Shown: positions 6,716 through 14,341 of the stretch, in pieces | Position numbering within the stretch: position 1 is the first letter of the stretch | Layout of the letters: every line of letters starts with the position of its first letter | Source: Candidatus Bathyarchaeota archaeon RBG_13_52_12 | GTDB taxonomy: Archaea; Thermoproteota; Bathyarchaeia; TCS64 | Direction: 5' to 3' | DNA: 16,106 nt | NCBI GenBank assembly: GCA_001774245.1 | Contig: MEZF01000047.1 | Coordinates: forward strand, 3,750 to 19,855 | Translations under genes and position numbers: made by a program | Notes under the pieces: generated by a model | Seen by the model: the letters and a program-made list of their open reading frames with translations, nothing else | Databases searched by the model: none | What the model was told of the DNA's origin: nothing

Positions 6716-7423
6716 GTGAGCTCTAATAGCGTCCCCCTCTACGTCGATGACAGCCATCTGACAGAGTTCGATGCGACCGTCGTAAAGTCTGGTCCAAGAT
6801 TCGTTGTACTCGATAGGACATCCTTTTACCCTGACTCAGGAGGGCAGCCAAATGACATCGGCTTCCTCAGACACGATGGAATTAATGTAATTGTCTTAAA
6901 GGTTATGAAAAGGGGACTCGAGATATTTCACTACTTAGACTCGGACATTCCTATGGGATCAGCTGTTCACGGCGTGGTAGACTGGCCAACCCGAAGCTGG
7001 AATATGCGGCGCCACTCTGCGGAGCACCTAATAACTGGGCTTATCGAGGCCCTCGGGGAACCCCCTAAGATCTTCAGCGATCTCGAGAGGCTAGAGTACC
7101 AGCCCTCGACCCTCACCGAGGAGCAGATCCGAGGCGTCGAGCGCAGATTCGACGAAGTCGTCGACAAGAACGTCCTCGTCCGAATCCACTACGAGGACAG
7201 GGCTAGGATAGACGCCTCCGGTGACCCACGGAAGATCCTGTTTCTTAAGAAGATACCACGGAGCGTGGATCGTCTACGCATCGTCGACATAGGAGCATAT
7301 GCATCTACTTTCTGCTTTGGCACCCACGTGAAGTCGACGAGGGAAATCGGCCATCTGGTTGAGCTTCGCCTCGAGGACGCAAAGAAGGGTAAGAAGGTCA
7401 TCCACTTCAGACTCGAGCCCTAA
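6716..7423 (+). CDS. alaX: alanyl-tRNA editing protein AlaX
   Basis: A 235-residue free-standing editing enzyme that hydrolyses mischarged Ser- or Gly-tRNA(Ala) in the cytosol. It resembles the editing half of alanyl-tRNA synthetase. Near the N-terminus is the family motif FYPDSGGQPNDIG (37-49). Zinc ligands are visible as His100 and His104 in RRHSAEHL, and Cys200 and His204 in CFGTHVKSTREIG. The usual form of the last motif is CGGTH, so a Phe replaces the first Gly here while both metal ligands are kept. The length and the presence of an N-terminal SGGQP domain fit the medium AlaX-M class. The start is GTG 6716. It lies 52 bases after the regulator gene with no clear TATA box, so it may be read through from upstream. 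Confidence 0.92.
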   Translation: MSSNSVPLYVDDSHLTEFDATVVKSGPRFVVLDRTSFYPDSGGQPNDIGFLRHDGINVIVLKVMKRGLEIFHYLDSDIPMGSAVHGVVDWPTRSWNMRRHSAEHLITGLIEALGEPPKIFSDLERLEYQPSTLTEEQIRGVERRFDEVVDKNVLVRIHYEDRARIDASGDPRKILFLKKIPRSVDRLRIVDIGAYASTFCFGTHVKSTREIGHLVELRLEDAKKGKKVIHFRLEP

Positions 7424-7541
7424 TTGAAGGCAAAAAGATGATCTCTCATAGCAGCCTTCAGCCGCGAGACTTTTCTATCCCTAGTTCGGCTACCCTAAAT
7501 CCTTAACCTTCACACGCGGATTCTAGTTCGTGGAATCCTGA

Positions 7542-8525
7542 ATGGAGCTAAAAAAGTGGCTACTTGAGCCAAGGGATCCCAGCGTGAGGTATTGGGCTCT
7601 CAGAGATCTTGAGGATAAGGGGGCAGGAAATGCTGAGGTCATAGCTGCTCAGGATGAGTTAATGGAATCCCCGCAGGTGAGGGCGATCCTCGCCGCGCAG
7701 AAACCGGGGGGCTGGTGGGTGGATGAGAAAGACATGTATCTCCCTAAGTACACCGCGACGACGCACTCCCTTCTAATCCTAGCTGAACTGGGGGCGAAGA
7801 GGACACCCGCAATAGAGCGGGGTGTCGAGCACATATTCAAGTTTCAACGCAACTCGGGCCATTTCCTCATCAACCTCCCTGCAACAGAGAAAGGAAAGGC
7901 GAGCTCCGTAAAGGATGGCTGCTGCATCGACGGCAACATACTCCATTACCTGATCCACTTCGGCCACTTAGCTGACCCGAGGACGCAGCTTTTACTAGAT
8001 TTCATTATTTCCTACCACGACGGCGAAAATGCGGGGTGGAGATGCCGCAGCTACCCCATAAACCCCGCCGCGGTCTACCCCAAGAACTGCTACATGGGCG
8101 CCGTTAAGATGCTCCGTGCCCTCTCCATGATCCCACCGCAGGAGAGGAGAGGCGAGATAAAGGCCATCATAGAACGTGAAGTTGAGACAATACTGGAGAA
8201 CGGCGTCTACCGTTACCTTCGAAACCCCGATGGCACACGTAAGGACAAGGCGGGCTGGAAAAGGTTCGGCTTCCCCCTCTTCTACCAGTCCGACGTCCTC
8301 GAAGTCCTCGATACATTAACGCGTCTCGGATACCGTGACGGTAGGATGCAGCCCGCGGTTGACATCGTGCTAAGCTCACAACAACTGGACGGGAGGTGGC
8401 TGCTCGAGAACACGTTCAACGGTAAGATGTGGGTCGACATCGAGGAGAAGGGAAGACCATCGAAGTGGATAACCCTTCGAGCCCTAAGGACCCTGAAGCG
8501 GATAGGATACGCTAGTAAACCTTAA
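7542..8525 (+). CDS. squalene-cyclase/prenyltransferase-like alpha-helical repeat protein
   Basis: A 327-residue protein composed of helical repeats resembling the alpha/alpha barrel of prenyltransferases and terpene cyclases. QW-like segments include QKPGGWW (53-59) followed by KYTATTHSLLILAELG (69-84), and SSQQLDGRWLL (278-288) near the end. It lacks the DXDD acid motif of squalene-hopene cyclases and has no membrane anchor, so cyclase activity is unlikely. Cysteines occur in three conserved-looking contexts: KDGCCIDGN (Cys127, 128), GWRCRSYP (Cys168) and PKNCYMG (Cys183). Together with nearby His residues they could bind a metal. Relatives are common in archaea and Chloroflexi, where some carry the misleading label 'NifH nitrogen fixation protein'; this one has no P-loop and no link to nitrogenase. 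A CCTTAACC box lies about 37 bases before the ATG. Function unknown. Confidence 0.75.
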   Translation: MELKKWLLEPRDPSVRYWALRDLEDKGAGNAEVIAAQDELMESPQVRAILAAQKPGGWWVDEKDMYLPKYTATTHSLLILAELGAKRTPAIERGVEHIFKFQRNSGHFLINLPATEKGKASSVKDGCCIDGNILHYLIHFGHLADPRTQLLLDFIISYHDGENAGWRCRSYPINPAAVYPKNCYMGAVKMLRALSMIPPQERRGEIKAIIEREVETILENGVYRYLRNPDGTRKDKAGWKRFGFPLFYQSDVLEVLDTLTRLGYRDGRMQPAVDIVLSSQQLDGRWLLENTFNGKMWVDIEEKGRPSKWITLRALRTLKRIGYASKP

Positions 8526-8547
8526 CGCCTTGTAGCTACCCTACTCC

Positions 8548-8554
8548 CTAAATA
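8548..8554 (+). promoter_or_regulatory. TATA-like element upstream of the first MFS gene
   Basis: CTAAATA, about 25 bases before the GTA codon at 8576. If it acts as a TATA box, transcription would start near 8576-8578, almost exactly where protein homology to the neighbouring MFS paralogue predicts the true N-terminus. Position supports the element; the sequence match alone is modest. Confidence 0.35.
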
Positions 8555-8641
8555 CAGGGGACCACCACGGCTGAGGTACAGTCGCAGAGACGATCCATCA
8601 CAAACGACATCCTGAGCATCTACGTCCCCAGTTTCTTCAAT

Positions 8642-9805
8642 ATGATGGGGATGAGTATCGTCAGCCCCATCATAAGTCTCTATGCGACTAGCTTCGGGGT
8701 GAGTCTTGCTGTGGCGAGTCTCGCCATAACGGCCCACGCCTTTGGCCGTTTCGTCTCTGACATCCCTGCTGGCATCGCCGCCGACAAGATCGGGCGACGC
8801 CCCATCATGATCGTTGGCTCCGTCCTCGTCATGGTCACAGCCTTTCTGAACGCGTCAGCTGAGAACTTCGCCCTATACCTCGTCTACAGGTTTCTTGAAG
8901 GCGTGGGAAGCGGTATGTGGATGACGAGCAGGCAAACACTACTCGCAGACATACTGAAACCAGAGGAGAGAGGGCGCATCATGGGCTACTTTCAAGCCTT
9001 CATGCTCATAGGGTCGAGCGCAGGCCCAGTCATAGGTGGCTTCGTAGCCGAGGCATGGGGCATCTCAGCTCCATTCTACGCCTACACAGCGACAGGTCTC
9101 CTCTGCGTCCTACTCACCTATTTCCTCATCTACGAACCCAAAGGTCTCACAAGGAAGCGAGTGGAAGGGGAGCATTTCTTCAAACTAAGCGATGTCGTGA
9201 GACTCCTCAAGAACCAAACTTACTCGATGGCGTGCCTAGCCACATTCGTCGTCTTCTTCCAGAGATCTGGGATACGCACCGATATACTGCCCATCTACGC
9301 CGCTAACCAACTAGGGATGGACCCCGCGGCTATCGGCACCATCCTCGGCTTCGCCACCATTACCAATCTCCTTATCACAGTCCCCATAGGTTACGCGATA
9401 GATCTCCTAGGTAGAAAGCCGGTGATCATATGGAATATCTTGATCATGGCAGGAGCTGACATTGGATTCATACTCGCTGGCGACTATTGGGGACTCGCTT
9501 TCGCTGCGGTCATAATGGGCCTCGCCTCCGGCGGAGCCGGTCAGGCACCCCTCGCTCTCGCCACCGATGCATCGTACAATGAGAGGCGTGGCTTAGCCAT
9601 GGGCGTCTACCGGCTCATGGGGGACCTTGGTTCCATGATCGGGCCCATTGCACTCAGCGCTATCGCCGATGCGACCGATCTGCATACACCATTCTGGGTC
9701 ATGGATGGCCTACTCATATTCAGCGCACTCATGGTCGCTATTTTCGCCAAGGAGATTATCAAGACTCGTTTCAATAAGGACGGCGTAGTACTCAGTCAAA
9801 CTTAA
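8642..9805 (+). CDS. MFS transporter (first of a tandem pair); true start probably upstream without a normal start codon
   Basis: A 12-helix major facilitator superfamily secondary transporter in the cytoplasmic membrane. Motif A is visible as GIAADKIGRRPIM after helix 2, followed by YRFLEGVGSGMWMTSRQTLLA and LKPEERGRIMGYFQAF; the motif A copy in the second half is GYAIDLLGRKPVI. The coordinates use the first canonical start, ATG 8642, giving 387 residues. However, the frame is open back to 8552 and encodes QRRSITNDILSIYVPSFF just before that ATG. This matches the N-terminus and first helix of the adjacent paralogue (DILSIYVPSFF). No ATG, GTG or TTG exists in any frame from 8552 to 8641, so a non-canonical start (for example GTA 8576, ATA 8552 or CTG 8612), a mutated start or a base error is likely. 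The substrate is unknown; drug or small-metabolite efflux is a common role of this branch. Confidence 0.85.
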   Translation: MMGMSIVSPIISLYATSFGVSLAVASLAITAHAFGRFVSDIPAGIAADKIGRRPIMIVGSVLVMVTAFLNASAENFALYLVYRFLEGVGSGMWMTSRQTLLADILKPEERGRIMGYFQAFMLIGSSAGPVIGGFVAEAWGISAPFYAYTATGLLCVLLTYFLIYEPKGLTRKRVEGEHFFKLSDVVRLLKNQTYSMACLATFVVFFQRSGIRTDILPIYAANQLGMDPAAIGTILGFATITNLLITVPIGYAIDLLGRKPVIIWNILIMAGADIGFILAGDYWGLAFAAVIMGLASGGAGQAPLALATDASYNERRGLAMGVYRLMGDLGSMIGPIALSAIADATDLHTPFWVMDGLLIFSALMVAIFAKEIIKTRFNKDGVVLSQT

Positions 9806-9849
9806 ATCGTTATGAGCGGTTCTGCGTAGGAATAGATAGAGGCTAGAAC

Positions 9850-11064
9850 TTGTCCGAGCGATCCAGGACTAGCGACATACTATCGATCTATGTCCCCTCT
9901 TTCTTCATCTTCGTCGGGATGGGGATCATCTCCCCCGTGTTGGCGATCTATGCACAGTCCTTCGGCGTTAGCATCTTCTTAGCAGGAATGGCAATCACCG
10001 TCTTGAGCTTGGGGCGTCTCGTTATGGACTTCCCCTCAGGGTTACTTGCCGACATGATTGGCCGTAGGCCCCTCATGATCATCGGAACCGCTCTCATCGC
10101 AATCACCGCCTTCTTGAACGCCACCGCCGACAACTTCTGGCTCTTCCTGTTTTACCGATTCGTTCAGGGGATTGGAGCTAGTATGTGGATGACGAGCCGG
10201 ACCACCCTCCTCGCTGATATACTAAAACCGGAGGAGCGAGGACGGGTCCTAGGATATTTTCAAAGTTTTCAGACTATAGGTATGGCTGCAGGGCCAACAA
10301 TAGGCGGTTTCGTCGCTACCTGGTATGGGGAAAAAGCCAATTTCTACTTCTATGCCGCGACAGCCGTTGTGAGTTTAATTCTCACCTACCTGTTCATCAG
10401 GGAGACAAAAAGCGGGAACGCTCATGGAGGCGAATTCACATTCCCCAAGGACCTTACTATCAGACTCATGAAGAACAGGGGCTTCCTCTTCGCCTCCATC
10501 GCGAGTGCTATAGCTTTCTTTATTGGCTCCGGTATAAGGCAGGATATCTTGCCCATCTACATTGCCGATGTGGCGGGTCTATCCCCAGCCGAAATTGGCA
10601 TAATACTCAGTGCTGCTACCCTCGCCAACCTGTTGCTTACCATTCCAATAGGCTACGGAATCGACTTAATCGGTAGAAAACCGGTGATCGTTGTTAGCCT
10701 CGTAATCTCCGGATTTTCGATGGTTCTCTTTCCCCAGTTCACATCGTTCCTCCTCCTCTGCGGAGTTTCCCTTATCATGGGTATGGGTACAGGTGGCATT
10801 CAGCAGGCGCCCCTCGCTATGGCAACCGATGCGACGATCGGAGAGCCTCATGGCATAAGTATGGGAATATTCCGTTTCTTTGGCGACATTGGCAGCCTAT
10901 TTGGCCCCATTCTCCTTGGTTTCATCGCCGATGGCTTCGGCCTGTCCATACCCTTCTATGTAATGAGTGGGATAATCTTCATCGCCGTCGCTTTCATCTT
11001 CTTATTCGGGGAGGAGACTCTTCCCGGGAGGAAGAAGCCAGAACAGGTGAAGACGTCTTCATGA
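9850..11064 (+). CDS. MFS transporter (second of a tandem pair)
   Basis: A 404-residue, 12-helix major facilitator superfamily transporter, closely similar along its whole length to the preceding gene product. Shared blocks include DILSIYVPSFF, SFGVS, MWMTSR, TLLADILKPEERGR and QAPLA-ATDA. Motif A reads GLLADMIGRRPLM, and its second-half copy is GYGIDLIGRKPVI. The start is TTG 9850; an in-frame TAG two codons upstream (9844-9846) rules out any earlier start, and this start yields a complete first helix. The gap to the previous gene is 44 bases, with AT-rich stretches (CTTAAATCGTTATG near 9800, AATAGATAG near 9831), so it may be cotranscribed or have its own promoter. The pair looks like a tandem duplication followed by divergence, with different residues lining several helices. 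The substrate cannot be read from the sequence. Confidence 0.92.
   Translation: MSERSRTSDILSIYVPSFFIFVGMGIISPVLAIYAQSFGVSIFLAGMAITVLSLGRLVMDFPSGLLADMIGRRPLMIIGTALIAITAFLNATADNFWLFLFYRFVQGIGASMWMTSRTTLLADILKPEERGRVLGYFQSFQTIGMAAGPTIGGFVATWYGEKANFYFYAATAVVSLILTYLFIRETKSGNAHGGEFTFPKDLTIRLMKNRGFLFASIASAIAFFIGSGIRQDILPIYIADVAGLSPAEIGIILSAATLANLLLTIPIGYGIDLIGRKPVIVVSLVISGFSMVLFPQFTSFLLLCGVSLIMGMGTGGIQQAPLAMATDATIGEPHGISMGIFRFFGDIGSLFGPILLGFIADGFGLSIPFYVMSGIIFIAVAFIFLFGEETLPGRKKPEQVKTSS
11048..11061. repeat. 14-bp perfect palindrome and ACGTCT repeats upstream of lemA
   Basis: TGAAGACGTCTTCA is a perfect inverted repeat at the very end of the second MFS gene. ACGTCT recurs at 11075-11080 and 11089-11094; the last two copies are part of a nine-base direct repeat ACCACGTCT (11072-11080 and 11086-11094). 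The cluster lies 30-80 bases before the lemA promoter region. It might be an operator, a weak terminator hairpin for the MFS transcript, or chance. Confidence 0.3.
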
Positions 11065-11124
11065 CCGACAAACCACGTCTCATCTACCACGTCTAGGAAG
11101 CCACTATTTAGATTATATTCAATA

Positions 11125-11133
11125 ACTTTTTAG
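11125..11133 (+). promoter_or_regulatory. TATA-like box of the lemA-htpX operon
   Basis: ACTTTTTAG within a long AT-rich run, about 37 bases before the lemA ATG. Transcription starting about 25 bases downstream would still include the ribosome-binding site, which agrees with a short leader carrying that site. Confidence 0.45.
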
Positions 11134-11152
11134 GGTCGTATTATTCAGTTTC

Positions 11153-11160
11153 AAGGGGAG
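11153..11160 (+). promoter_or_regulatory. Shine-Dalgarno site of lemA
   Basis: AAGGGGAG ends six bases before the ATG at 11167. It is the clearest purine-rich ribosome-binding site in the window, where most genes have none, and it fixes the lemA start codon. Confidence 0.6.
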
Positions 11161-11166
11161 AAAACA

Positions 11167-11715
11167 ATGGAACTATTAGCGATAGGGGCAGTCGTAGTCA
11201 TCGCCCTAATACTCGTAGGGCTCTACTTCACGTACTACAACAGGATAAGGCAATCCGAGAACCAGATCGACGAGGCGTGGAGCCAGATCGATGTCCAGCT
11301 CAAAAAGCGATACGATCTGGTTCCCAACCTCGTGGAGACGGTTAAGGGATACGCCTCTCACGAGAAGGAGATATTCGAGAAAGTCGCTGCCGCTAGAGCC
11401 GGTATGATCAGCGGCTCGCCTCAGGAGAGGATGGGTGCCAGTGACATGTTATCATCCACCCTCCGTCAGCTATTCGCCGTCGCCGAGGCCTATCCCCTGT
11501 TGAAGGCTAACGAGAACTTCAGGCTACTACAGGAGCAGCTGCAGGGGATCGAGGACAAGATCGCCTACTCGCGCCAATTCTACAACACCACAGTGCTGAA
11601 CTTCAACAACCTCATCACCACGGTACCCGGCATGTGGTTCGCGGGCGGCCGGAGCAAGCATGAGTTCCTGAACATCCCTGAGGGCGAGAGGCAAGTACCG
11701 AAGGTACAGTTCTGA
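11167..11715 (+). CDS. lemA: LemA family protein
   Basis: A 182-residue membrane-anchored protein of the LemA family. One N-terminal hydrophobic helix (about 4-24, AIGAVVVIALILVGLYFTYY) is followed by a helical-bundle domain. The family hallmark NQIDEAWSQIDVQLKKRYDLVPNL is near residues 32-55, then VETVKGYASHEKEIFEKVAAAR. The N-terminus is probably short and outside and the bundle cytosolic, but topology is not settled for the family. LemA proteins are often encoded beside HtpX-like proteases or TPM-domain proteins and are thought to work in membrane protein quality control or envelope stress; the biochemical role is unknown. Here the TGA stop overlaps the ATG of htpX (TGATG), so the two are translationally coupled and likely function together. 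Start choice is supported by a good ribosome-binding site. Confidence 0.94.
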   Translation: MELLAIGAVVVIALILVGLYFTYYNRIRQSENQIDEAWSQIDVQLKKRYDLVPNLVETVKGYASHEKEIFEKVAAARAGMISGSPQERMGASDMLSSTLRQLFAVAEAYPLLKANENFRLLQEQLQGIEDKIAYSRQFYNTTVLNFNNLITTVPGMWFAGGRSKHEFLNIPEGERQVPKVQF

Positions 11716-12632
11716 TGGGGCGGCGCACCTTCTTCGAGGAGCAGAGGAGGAACCGGAGGGACAGCCTCCTCCTAGCCATAGTGGTGTCTCTTTTTCTCTT
11801 CGCTCTCGTCTACGCCTTCGCATACATACTCGCACCCGAATCGATCATCTTCGTCCTCCCAATCAGCCTAATCCTGATACCCATCTATGCTTGGGGCAGC
11901 TACAAGTATGCGGACCAGATTGTTCTCTCATCAACGAACGCCCGCCCAGCCGAGGGCAATGAGTTCATCTACCTCAACAACGTCGCTGAGGGCCTCTCCA
12001 TCGCGGCAGGGATACCTCCTCCAAAGGTCTACGTAATCGACGACCCAGAGATCAACGCATTCGCCACCGGGAAGGACCCAGGACACGCAAGCATAGCTGT
12101 GACCACGGGTGCCCTCCAACAGCTCAACAGGCAAGAGCTAGAAGGAGTCGTCTCGCACGAGTTAAGTCACGTCAGGAACCGCGATGTAGAGTTCATGACA
12201 TATATCGCAGTCCTCGTCGGGCTCGTGTCGATTCTTAGTCACATAATACTGAGGTGGGCGTGGTGGGGCGGTATGTCGGGGGGTCGGCGTAGAAGTAGGG
12301 ACAAGGGGGGTGGGTCGGGGATCGAGGTGGTTGTTCTCGTCCTTGGCCTCGTCCTCGCAATACTGGCGCCCATAGCCGTCTACCTCATCCAATTTGCCAT
12401 AAGCCGTAGAAGGGAGTTCATGGCGGACGCTAGCGGCGCCGAGCTGACGCGATACCCAGAAGGTCTAGCGTCTGCCCTCGAGAAGATTAAAAACGTAAAC
12501 TTGGGTAAGATGAAGGTAGATGAGGCATTAAGCCCCCTCTTCATCAGCGACCCGAACCATACTGCTCTTGACAAGCTCTTCGCGACCCATCCGCCCCTCG
12601 AGGAGCGAATAAAGCGGCTCCGTCAATTGTAG
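11715..12632 (+). CDS. htpX: HtpX-like M48 family membrane zinc metalloprotease
   Basis: A 305-residue integral membrane protease that degrades misfolded or damaged membrane proteins. Two hydrophobic helices lie at about 18-38 and 44-62, then the M48 domain. The zinc site is HELSH (His148, Glu149, His152), with the third ligand Glu234 in RREFMADASG. Two more hydrophobic helices (about 161-180 and 205-227) lie between them. The segment linking those helices is short, Gly/Arg-rich and low in complexity (GGMSGGRRRSRDKGGGSG, about 185-202), which is probably a flexible loop. Upstream of the active site, DPEINAFATG is a typical M48B motif. The gene starts one base inside the lemA stop codon, giving a two-gene operon. 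Downstream, 34 bases separate it from the ThDP enzyme gene, which has its own TATA-like box. Confidence 0.95.
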   Translation: MGRRTFFEEQRRNRRDSLLLAIVVSLFLFALVYAFAYILAPESIIFVLPISLILIPIYAWGSYKYADQIVLSSTNARPAEGNEFIYLNNVAEGLSIAAGIPPPKVYVIDDPEINAFATGKDPGHASIAVTTGALQQLNRQELEGVVSHELSHVRNRDVEFMTYIAVLVGLVSILSHIILRWAWWGGMSGGRRRSRDKGGGSGIEVVVLVLGLVLAILAPIAVYLIQFAISRRREFMADASGAELTRYPEGLASALEKIKNVNLGKMKVDEALSPLFISDPNHTALDKLFATHPPLEERIKRLRQL

Positions 12633-12641
12633 ACTCGCAGA

Positions 12642-12650
12642 TTTTTTAAC
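12642..12650 (+). promoter_or_regulatory. TATA-like box of the ThDP enzyme gene
   Basis: TTTTTTAAC, centred about 21 bases before the ATG at 12667. It is one of the clearest boxes in the window and predicts a leaderless transcript. It also separates this gene from the htpX operon in transcription, although the T-run may double as a terminator for the upstream mRNA. Confidence 0.5.
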
Positions 12651-12666
12651 GCGCCTAGGTCTATTC

Positions 12667-14337
12667 ATGATTCAGTGTTCTACTTTGAAGGTTAAGGCAG
12701 TGAACGGTTTGGTCAGGCTCCTCCGTGAGGAGGGGACCGACTGGGTCTGTACATTCCCGACTAACATCTTCGTCAACGCTTGTGGGGAGGAAGAGATGCC
12801 TCTCCTCATGGTGAGAACTGAGAGGTTCGCAGTCGCTGTATCAGACGCCTACGGAAGGGCTTCGAACGGGAAAAAGATAGGCGTCTCAGCCGTGATGGGT
12901 GGACTCAATGCCGCGGGCACCGAGATGGCCTACGGCGCCCTCGCCCAGGCATACGAGGATTCCTCTCCTCTACTCTGCCTCACCGACGGAGTCCCCAACG
13001 AGGCCACCGCGAGGGAGAGGTTCAACATAGAGGACGGGTTCCGCAGCGTCACGAAGTGGAGTGGCTACATCAATCAGGGGCGGCGGGTCCCCGAGTTCGT
13101 CCGCCGTGCCTACACGCAGCTCCGCAGCGGGCGCCCGAGCCCAGTTATGCTTCAGGTCCCACGCGGCCTAGAGGAGTACGAAACCGACGAACACTCCTAC
13201 ACCCCTGTGAAGGGCTGGAGACCCGCCGGCGACCCAGCAGACGTCGAGAAGGCCGTAAGGGCCCTCCTCCATGCCAAGAACCCGATGATCTACGCCGGGC
13301 AGGGAGTCTTCTTCGGCGACGCTTGCGCCGAGCTAAAGAAGTTCGCCGACCTGACGGGCACGCCGGTCCTCACGACACTCATGGGGAAGAGCTGCTTCCC
13401 AGAGAACCACCCCCTGAGCCTCGGCGTCCGCGACGTCCCCGCTGAGAGGTGGCTCAAGGGTTCAGATCTGGTCCTTGCCATCGGGGCAAGCCTGGGAACG
13501 ACGAGCTTCGGCCATGAGGTTCCCACGAAGGGCAAAACGATCATCCACTGCACCATCGACGAACAGGACCTCAACAGGGCGACGAGGATGGACCACGCCG
13601 TCGTCGGCGACGCGAAGCTCGTACTGACCCAGATGATCGCTGAAGCTGAGAAGCAGGGGGCGAAGCCCCGAGTGGGCGTTGAGGTTGAGATAGCCGGCGC
13701 AAAGGAGGAGAAGATGAAGAAGTACCGCCCCCTCATGGAGTCAAACGATAAGCCAATCAACCCCTACAGGGTCTACGCTGAGATCATAGAGACAATCGAC
13801 CCAAAGAACAGCGTCGTCACCCACGAGTCGGGGAACACACGCGACCAGCTCACCACGGTCTACGACGCAGTCGTAGAGCACGGCGTCATGGCTTGGGGCA
13901 ACGTTTCGACGCTAGGCTTCGGCCTAGGCGCCGCGATGGGGGCGAAGCTCGCCTACCCGAAGAGGCAGGTCGTTAGCGTCACGGGGGATGCAGGTGTCAG
14001 CTACCAGATGGGAGACTACGAGGCCCTGATAAGGCACTGCATGGGCATCACCACCATCCACATAAACAACGGCGGCTTCAGTGGCTACGGCCCCGGCTTC
14101 TGGGGAGGCGGCCACACCCCCTACGCCTGCGAAGTCACGAAGCAGGACGTCTACAATACAGCGAAGATGGCGGAGGCCCTCGGCATGCACGCGACGAGGA
14201 TCGAGGAGCCCGACGAAATAGCCCCATCCCTCAAGGACGCCCTCAAAGAGAACGAGAAGGGGCACCCCGCCTTCATCGAGGTCATCTGCAGCCGCCACCC
14301 AGTCTACGGCGCCTGGGTCAGGCCCCCAGCACGCTAA
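12667..14337 (+). CDS. ThDP-dependent enzyme, acetolactate synthase large-subunit-like
   Basis: A 556-residue thiamine-diphosphate enzyme of the acetolactate synthase/pyruvate decarboxylase superfamily, cytosolic. The N-terminal Pyr domain carries the cofactor-activating Glu52 in MVRTERFAVAVSDAYGRAS, followed by the GVSAVMGGLNAAG turn. The central domain spans about 188-330 (DPADVEKAVRALLHAKNPMI onward, then VLAIGASLG). The C-terminal PP domain has the metal/diphosphate motif GDAG (440-443), with Asn467-Asn468 about 26 residues later, as in the GDG-x(n)-NN rule. The chemistry is decarboxylation of a 2-oxo acid with or without carboligation. The exact substrate is not evident: the absence of a regulatory small-subunit gene nearby argues against a dedicated branched-chain acetolactate synthase, and benzoylformate-, oxalyl-CoA- or sulfopyruvate-type decarboxylases remain possible. 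It ends 4 bases from the stop of the opposing gene. Confidence 0.88.
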   Translation: MIQCSTLKVKAVNGLVRLLREEGTDWVCTFPTNIFVNACGEEEMPLLMVRTERFAVAVSDAYGRASNGKKIGVSAVMGGLNAAGTEMAYGALAQAYEDSSPLLCLTDGVPNEATARERFNIEDGFRSVTKWSGYINQGRRVPEFVRRAYTQLRSGRPSPVMLQVPRGLEEYETDEHSYTPVKGWRPAGDPADVEKAVRALLHAKNPMIYAGQGVFFGDACAELKKFADLTGTPVLTTLMGKSCFPENHPLSLGVRDVPAERWLKGSDLVLAIGASLGTTSFGHEVPTKGKTIIHCTIDEQDLNRATRMDHAVVGDAKLVLTQMIAEAEKQGAKPRVGVEVEIAGAKEEKMKKYRPLMESNDKPINPYRVYAEIIETIDPKNSVVTHESGNTRDQLTTVYDAVVEHGVMAWGNVSTLGFGLGAAMGAKLAYPKRQVVSVTGDAGVSYQMGDYEALIRHCMGITTIHINNGGFSGYGPGFWGGGHTPYACEVTKQDVYNTAKMAEALGMHATRIEEPDEIAPSLKDALKENEKGHPAFIEVICSRHPVYGAWVRPPAR

Positions 14338-14341
14338 AAAC

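Noticed and set aside
8917..9306. 129-residue plus-strand frame inside the first MFS gene
   Set aside because: An Arg/His-rich shifted-frame translation fully within a well-supported transporter gene.
13056..13445. 129-residue plus-strand frame inside the ThDP enzyme gene
   Set aside because: An Arg/Pro-rich translation typical of a shifted frame of GC-rich coding DNA.
13290..13760. 156-residue minus-strand frame inside the ThDP enzyme gene
   Set aside because: It lies fully opposite a gene with clear conserved motifs; long antisense frames are expected where third positions are G/C-rich. No recognisable domain.
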